64,000 bases of DNA, taken from positions 53,437,001 through 53,501,000 of the forward strand of contig NC_071669.1 of the NCBI RefSeq assembly GCF_028554725.1, written 5' to 3'. The position numbers and the translations under genes were made by a program. The notes under the pieces were generated by a model. It saw only the letters and a program-made list of their open reading frames with translations. It was not told where the DNA came from and ran no database searches. Of this stretch, positions 57,281 to 64,000 are shown in pieces (within the stretch, counting starts at the first letter, position 1; each line of letters starts with the position of its first letter). This DNA comes from Zeugodacus cucurbitae. Taxonomy: Eukaryota > Arthropoda > Insecta > Diptera > Tephritidae.

Positions 57281-57990
57281 ATTTAAAAATCACTTACCAA
57301 TAACAGAATCATAGTGGAATGGAGTGTAGATTCTGAAAAGGTTATAAAAAAGTGTTTAATAAATAATAGATATTTATATTGAAAAGAGTTGAATATCAGT
57401 GACTACAAATGGTGCGAAAAATAAAAATTAAAGTTTCGATGCAAATTTCGAAATTATTTTCCAACCCAAACTGCATGCCCCGTTGATGTTCTGAGCCCTA
57501 AGCACTCATCAACATTAGAACCAACATTGCAACCATACCTCATTCATCACATTTATACGACTTCTCGTTTCAAATCTACACGAAAAAATAAGTTAGAGAG
57601 CGTCAAATTGGTATACCTGAGTAGTCAGTCAATGTCACCACTTCAGTGTCAGCCATTCGGATGATAGTCGAACTATATTCAAAGCGTCATATATGGTCGG
57701 TCAGCAATATTTTCTTGTTACTGAATGCGCTTGAACTCACATTCGACAGAAAATAAAAAACGGTGTAGTCAGACGGTGCTGATTGATCACATTATTTCCG
57801 TGTTTAACTATTTCGATGTGCTGTTTCGTTGTCAAGGGGTGTGTATGCTTTGTGTGGAGCACTTTTAAATAAAATATTTTTCAATTTAACGCGTTATGTC
57901 ACGCGTTAATTACCGTTAAATCTTGTCGCTGGTAGCTCTCTTACTTTACTCCTTTATTAGCCATTTATGGCTCATTTGCCTTCTTTGTTA
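57281..57990. repeat. 710-bp tandem duplication, unit 2
   Basis: Second unit of the near-identical tandem pair. It differs from unit 1 by AAAATATTTT for AAAACATTTT and by GCGTTATGTCACGCG for GCGTTCTGTCACACG. Beyond 57990 the sequence (TCCGCCTTTTGC) is unrelated to the start of the unit. Confidence 0.92.
57298..57656 (-). CDS. Candidate 5' coding exons of an unidentified gene, copy 2
   Basis: This is an exact duplicate of the exon pair in unit 1: exon 57656-57617, intron, exon 57332-57298. The unit also carries about 330 bp upstream of the ATG, so it may duplicate a promoter and 5' UTR as well. On the minus strand this copy lies upstream of copy 1, so a transcript starting here could splice past copy 1 or include it. 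No difference falls inside either exon. Confidence 0.38.
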
Positions 57991-58110
57991 TCCGCCTTTT
58001 GCATTGTAATTAATATGAGTTAAAATCATTAATGAGAGCGTAAAATATCACGATATCCTGCTGAGAACACATTTGTGTTTTATTATTTAAGAAAATGAGA
58101 TGATAGTATA

Positions 58111-59661
58111 GTCACAACTAGGGATGGCAAAAAAAATTTTTTCATCGATTAAATAATCAAATGATTAATTGAAAGATATAAAAAAATAATTGCAATTAAT
58201 TGCAATTAATGTAAAAAAATCGATTAATCGATTAATTCCAATGTTTTCAAATAATACAAAATTGCATAAAGACCACCATCAGTTTCAGCGCCGAATCTTG
58301 TATTATAATGCTCTATCACAGAGTCCCAGACATATCCAAAAAGAGAAAATGGCCTACATTTGAAGTTAAGTAGCACAATGACGTTAAATTTTTCAAAAAA
58401 TGCACAGCAATCTTAAAATAAAACAATTGCCTCTTGCTTGAAAGGCTATGTTTTGCAACTTTGCGTAAAAATAAAACCAATAAAATATGTATGTATGTAT
58501 GTGATTGGCGTTCAACCGTTTAGACGGTTATAGCCGAATCGATGAGAGCGCGCCACTCCTCTCTTTCCTTCGAAGTTCGGCGCCAGTTGGAGATTCCAAG
58601 TGTAACCAGGTCACTCTCCACCTGGTCCCTCCAACGGAGTGGATTCCTTCTCCTTCCTCGGCTTCCTCCGGCGGGTACTGCATCGAACACTTTCAGAGCT
58701 GGAGTGTTTTCGTCCATTCGGACAACATGACCTAGCCAGCGTAGCCGCTGTCTTTTTATTCGCTGAACTCTTCCAATCGTCTGCGGTATTCGTCGTTGCA
58801 AATGTTCTGAGGACCATAAATCTTGCGCAAAATTCCTCTCGAAAACTCCTAGTGTCGTCTCATCTGATGTTGACATCGTCCAAGCTTCTGCACCATAAAG
58901 CAGGACGGGAATGATAAGCGACTTGTAGAGTTTGATTTTGGTACGTCGAGAGAGGACTTTACTTTTCAATTGCCTACTCAGTCCAAAGTAGCAGTAAATA
59001 GGAGACTATATTCTTATTTCAGACATTCAAATTGTGTTGGTATATACACAAAAACAAAAACGTAAATAAAATTAAAATATCGTATTAAAAATTCATTTGT
59101 CTTAAAAGGAAAATATATTCATGAAGTCAAGAAAATTTATAAGTCTGTTCAACCAAGTTTGAAGAAAAAGCAATTTCGATAAACGTTTTATTGTCAAACG
59201 ATTGCGTTTTTCGGTCGCAGTTGCACCCGCTTTTGATATTTGAGTTGATATTTAACGTAGTTATTGCTCATTTTATTAAAAAATTTCCATACTACGCTTT
59301 TAACTGGCGCCATTGCACTTCAAACAACTGAACGTCAAATGCGTTTGACTTAACTGTAAATGCAGTGTTACCAGATATTCATTTTTTGATATTAAACTAC
59401 GTTGACATATTAGAATTTAACTATGTTTACAACGTTTGCACTCATTAATGACTGATGTGACCAATTTCGACCCTTGTAAGCTAACTTAGATGAATATAAA
59501 ATGTATTAAATTTGAAAATGCTGTTTGCGATTATTTTGCAATTACTCGAGTAATAGTCGAGTAATTTGAAAAGGTGTTTCGATGCAATTAAATCGTAAAT
59601 TAAATGAAAATAATCGATTAATTTAATCAAATGATTAATCGTTGCCATCCCTAGTCACAAC
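58111..59661. mobile_element. hAT-like non-autonomous element with 8-bp target duplication and nested retrotransposon
   Basis: GTCACAAC is duplicated at 58111-58118 and 59654-59661. The element 58119-59653 starts TAGGGATGGCAA and ends TTGCCATCCCTA, a perfect 12-bp inverted repeat; subterminal ATTAATCG/CGATTAAT words extend it loosely. An 8-bp duplication with such ends fits the hAT superfamily. Without the RTE-like insertion it is about 1.0 kb. No transposase frame is recognised. Confidence 0.85.
58484..58995 (-). pseudogene. RTE-like retrotransposon 3' end, nested in the hAT-like element
   Basis: On the minus strand from about 58995 it reads KSKVLSRRTKIKLYKSLIIPV, LLYGAEAWTM, TTLGVFERNFAQDLWSSEHL (frame-shifted relative to the 17.3-kb copy, where FERKILRKIYGP is intact), RLRWLGHVVRMDENTPALKV, and WRDQVESDLVTLGISNWRR to a stop. 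The 3' UTR passes GTTGAACGCCAATCAC and ends in an ACAT repeat tail (CATACATACATACATA on the minus strand, 58486-58501). The 5' end is truncated inside the thumb region, so the catalytic motif is absent. Confidence 0.82.
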
Positions 59662-62600
59662 CACGTAATTGAATTTTTATAATATATTTATTTATTTTTG
59701 GAAGAGCTATGGCGCTGGTACTGTACGCCTTATGAAATATTTGAGACCAAATGATCAATATTGAATGATCCCAGCAAGAGAGAGCAAGCGGACAGATACA
59801 TACAAGATTTAAAGATGTAACGGAAATATATATATAATAGCACAAGTAGGGAGCACTTTCGTTAATCGAACACAACCAAAATATTAATATTTAATCTCGA
59901 AAGAGTGTTCTTAAATCAAGTGCAAACCAACTCTAGAAAATGTATTGCCTTCATTTAACCAGTAAGCTAAAGCCAGACTCGTCAGTTATCTGATTTATAA
60001 TACTTATCTCGCCAAATGCCATTCCAGTGCGTTAAGGAATACTTAAGTCAAATAAATTCAAAAGTTATTATGCGGAAAATATTTAAAAAATACCAATTTA
60101 ACGAAATCGATGATATCAAGGAATATATTTAAAGACCGAATAGTGTTCCTTAGATTTCAAATCTAAGGCTTACCATTAAGCTTTGAAGTCCTCACCACTG
60201 ACGAAAAATCTTCTTCTTAGCATTCTGAAAAGTGATTCAACAGATTTTCAAACACCGAACTAAAAATATCGATTTGTATTAAGAACGAAGAGTTTATTAT
60301 GTTCACAATGTCATTTCAGATTCGATAGCTTACCAACTAAGAAAACTCAAGTCTTAACTTTATAAAGATTTATTGCTATACTCAAAATTATTTATTGTTT
60401 AAACATATGAGTAGTCTTGACTGAAGCACGAAATCTTCTTAAGAGAACTCTTCCCAAAAACTATAATTTTTTTTTTATTTAATTCCTTCCAATCAACTAA
60501 TATTTCGAATGAAAAGACTTTCCACTGGGGTTAACATGTATTCAACCACCACTGTACACCGCACGTAAACCCTGCCATTATACACTTACTTGGAGCAATC
60601 CTTTTGGCGTCATTTAATGACTGTCATAAAAACCCACCAAATAAAGCATTTCATGTGAAAGCTTTCAGTGTTCTGCTTTTCGCTTTTATGTTCAAATATA
60701 ACGTGTTTGATAGTTATTTTGTACATTTTTCCATAAGCCGCTTACCAAAGCTTAAAGTTTAAATCTTCTAATTAGCGCTTTGATAACAAGTTTCAAATAA
60801 ATTTATTAATTACGCTTGAATATTGTGATACTAATAGAAATAATTGTTTATGTCAAAGTTTTTTTCACAAATTGTTTGTGCTCAATTGACACTAAACTGT
60901 TTTTTGGGTGTTACAGTTAACAGATAAAACGTTTTTTGGTGAACTATTTTAAACTGATTTCCAGTTAATTTTTTTTTTTCGAAATTAGTTATTATCTAAT
61001 AACTGGTATAACTGGTATAATATTGGTTGTATTGTTTTCTAGTCCTACCTTCGGATGGCTCACGCGAAACTGGTCACTGAATGCTGATCTTATAGCACAA
61101 AGGGTCTAATTATACTTGGCTTCGGTTGAAAAAGATGAAACGAACAATATAAGCTCCGAAAGCTCTGTGATGTTTTCCTATGTAGCCCTGTTCAGTCTTA
61201 CGATAGCCTTACCGAGAAAAAGTAAAAACTATTCTGCTATCGAGACCAACGAGACCCATAGAATCCATATTTTTAGTCTGTGTAGTAGAGTCAGCTATTG
61301 TCTTCTTCAAGGATATATCCATTGTGGATAACCTCAAAGTTATGACCCCGAGTTCCGAAACAGGATACCTTGACTAGATAATTTAATGCCTTTATTCAAA
61401 AGTCAGGCATTTTGGGAATTAAATGTAAGAACTCAAAATATATTATCGATTTGAACAATTCTTTCCCAAAGCTCGTTTGATAGGAAAGCTTTGGAGCACA
61501 GAATATAAATTAAAAATCCGTCTTTTTCGTACTTTAAAGAACTGAGCGGGTACTTATCAGACCCACCGAATTACCAATTCGAAAATACGTAAGTGCATGT
61601 TACTAACTTAAACTTTTTCTAGTTTCTAATATTATATATAAATATTTATTGCATTTCTCAAAGATCAGCTCTCTCAGTAAGTATTTTAGATAGCCTACCA
61701 AAGAAATCCTATTCCGGAGCACGACCACACATACTATATTTCAAACTTATTAAGTTTCGCAAATATTAATTTGTGCTTTAAGCTCACCCATTCGGTAAAC
61801 AAATGCAATACAATTCATTTCTGTCAACACACTGTGCCGCTCCCAAAGCACCACTATAAAAGCACATTGTCACGCCCCCGAAAAGTAAATATTCACAAAA
61901 TTTTAATTTAAGTCAAATGCAAAACCTCACTTCATCCAGCTTCGCTCACCACGACAGCACTCTTTGGTACTTTGGGTTGACTCCTTAAATATTTCAATTT
62001 TCTTTTGCTGCATTTATGCACACTTACGCCTATTATACGCCTCTATTCGCACGCTTACTCGTTTCTTGGGGTTTTGGTTTTTGTTTTGCGGCTCAGCTGC
62101 ATAGCAGTTTGCTTGTTCTTATGCTTGGCTTCAGTAGTGTGCTACGCCTTCTGGGAGGTCTTGTGTCGCTGCACAAAGATTAAGCGCGCCCACACATGCC
62201 GAGCAAATACACGTTGGAACATTGTTTTGTTGATTTTGGCGCTTGGCTCTTGGGCTCTTGGTTCTCGTGAGTCCTAGCAACAATGGCAAATCGAGCGAGT
62301 AGGTGTTACATAAATAAATACATGCATAAGATTGACACATAGTTATAGTTTGCATGTAGATACTTATAGAATACTATGAAATTCAAGTGTGTTTAGTTGA
62401 GCTCGTACTGAGTTCCAAGGTGCCGCAAGTGACACAAATTCTCTGAACTGAATTGCATAGTTGGAAGTATTATATGAAATATAGTGGGCGGAAGATTGCT
62501 TCTATATATGTATATGTCATTTACTTCTTCATGTGAAACAGCTTGACTTTTAGCTGAGCTTGTTCACTTAGTCCGCATCCACATTGTGATTCGACAAATT

Positions 62601-64000
62601 TTAAGCCATCCCAAAATTTTAAGCCATCTTCGAATGGACGTTAGATAATAAGTGCAGCTTTTCATGTCAGCTTTAGGGTATATCTCTCTTGGATAATCGC
62701 GATCACTAGTATCCGTCTCACACTACTCCGACTCTAAGCAAATTTCTCAAATTGTGAGCAACATTATGAGACGGTGATGTATCGATGGTTTATATAAGAT
62801 CGCTTCGATGAAGTTGTCTAATGTTGGAACACAGGACCTTACGTTACCTCGAAAAACCGTGACGAAAATCAATGGTATGTCCTTGGGAAGACTAGAGTTT
62901 CAGATCGCTCGAAGATAATAGTTTCGTTGTTGAAATAAATTCCATTGACCATTTCTTTTATTTGGACTATCCCAAGGACGTAAAGTCATCTAACTTGAAG
63001 GATACAAGGCAAGCAGTCCAACCTCCGAAATTTTACAGCCGGCCAGCTGAAGGTGAGACAGACAGTCCAACTTTCGACCTCTTGACCTCCGAAAATATGC
63101 AACAATATTCCAATACTAGCCAAAAAAAAATTGGTCGACAGTTGGTGATCGCAGTTGACAACAAAAGTATATATGTATATTTGCCACGAGCCGATACATG
63201 TACCTGTACTCAAGACCCACTACGATAAACATGTTTTTGTTGTATGCATAATAGTTCTACATGTGCTCATATATTCTTGGAATGTCTCATGAGTTTCGTT
63301 TGAGGATTTAAGAATCATGCGTTTAGGAGCACTCGAAGGTAATATTTGGAACCGTTAGACTACTCAAAGGGCAGGTTAAGATTTGTAAATCAACATGTTT
63401 TTGAACAGTTCGTACTCTTCTACAGTTCCCATTCTAGTTTAATGGGTATCAGTCCAGTTTTCATCTAGATAATATTTTAGGAAGAGTCTCAAACTATGAC
63501 AACTCGGTCCTACCTAGAAATGCTTTCTCGTTACTTTTAAATAATACTTGTCAATAGAATACATGAAAAAGTGGTGTCTTTTAAGAGTTCTTTTGTAAGG
63601 AATTATTTTCGGGGTTTTCATACCAGCGTAGAACGTTCCCCATATAGTTTATGAGATTGCTGTCTACATGAAAGTCTTTGACTGGCGAACAATTCAAGTT
63701 CGCTTTGATCATAATATGGAATAAAACTTCTTAATGAGGATATCGATGGGCGTTTATCATAAAAAACCGGTCGTTTATAGAGATTAAATTTAGAAGAGAT
63801 CGAGTTTATTAGTCGTTCGAACTCCAAAATCTGGACATACCATTTAAAAGAACAAAGACAATGGTATCAGATTTCTTAATAATCAGAAGGAGGTTCTACA
63901 TATTAGACCCAACGGTGTTCCACAATGAAGCTCTTTGGTAAAAATTTGATACAAGAATCTTCTATTTGACTTTATTTCACATCTGTGGAGCTGCTTGTTC
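59662..64000. other. Non-coding DNA to the window end
   Basis: AT-rich throughout, GC-richer at 61770-62280. Open frames of 70-90 codons (for example 62005-62277 and 62962-63228) have no recognisable domain. The 62962 frame has coding-like composition (KDVKSSNLKDTRQAV, SRPAEGETDSPTFDLL) but no homologue comes to mind and it lacks supporting context. No transposon ends were seen. Confidence 0.35.

Noticed and set aside
62962..63228. 88-codon open frame with soluble-protein-like composition
   Set aside because: No family match, no neighbouring exon and no supporting signals; left as non-coding.
1..64000. tRNA, rRNA, CRISPR or bacterial-type operon features
   Set aside because: No cloverleaf-type A/B boxes, no rRNA blocks and no regular spacer arrays were seen; the sequence is eukaryotic in character.

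Overview
This window looks like non-coding, transposon-rich DNA from a higher dipteran, most likely a tephritid fruit fly. It is AT-rich with short GT/CA, TATG, AGC and GTT microsatellites, and no long single-copy host open reading frame is visible. It holds many decayed Tc1/mariner copies, including DD41D types (a subfamily first described from Ceratitis rosa and relatives), plus non-LTR retrotransposon fragments. The organism call is inference. The window could be an intergenic desert or lie inside very large introns.

Layout. 1-6.8 kb: the right end of a TTAA-type element, a scattered CGCCTAAATGTATGC motif, a 5'-truncated non-LTR insertion with a perfect 11-bp target duplication (1866-2569), and one copy of a dispersed repeat. 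6.8-7.9 kb: a non-autonomous element with Transib-like ends (CACAGTG termini, 5-bp duplication). 9.8-12 kb: a broken RTE-like retrotransposon and a DD41D mariner with an internal deletion. 14-18.9 kb: RNase H-type LINE, mariner, pogo-like MITE, RTE-like and second-family DD41D fragments. 20.1-21 kb: a minisatellite carrying near-palindromic AGGTCA-n-TGACCT sites every ~41 bp. 22.3-23.5 kb: the longest of four copies of a dispersed repeat that also appears at 30.2, 33.8 and 47.3 kb. 30.1-31.4 kb: a DD41D mariner split by one of these copies. 36.8-45.7 kb: more mariners, a jockey-like 3' end, LINE tails and a ~108-bp coding-like tandem repeat. 47.3-48.9 kb: a piggyBac-like MITE with a possible empty-site duplicate nearby. 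51-56.4 kb: RT and mariner fragments, pogo-like MITEs and a nearly full-length DD34D mariner. 56.6-58.0 kb: a near-identical 710-bp tandem duplication. 58.1-59.7 kb: a hAT-like element (8-bp duplication) with an RTE-like copy inside it.

The only candidate host gene is on the minus strand inside the 710-bp duplication. Each unit holds an ATG exon of 40 nt and a 35-nt exon, joined in frame by good splice signals, giving 25 codons that end in phase 0. If real, the 5' end of a gene has recently been duplicated and the rest lies at lower coordinates or outside the window. No tRNA, rRNA, CRISPR array or other RNA gene was recognised.
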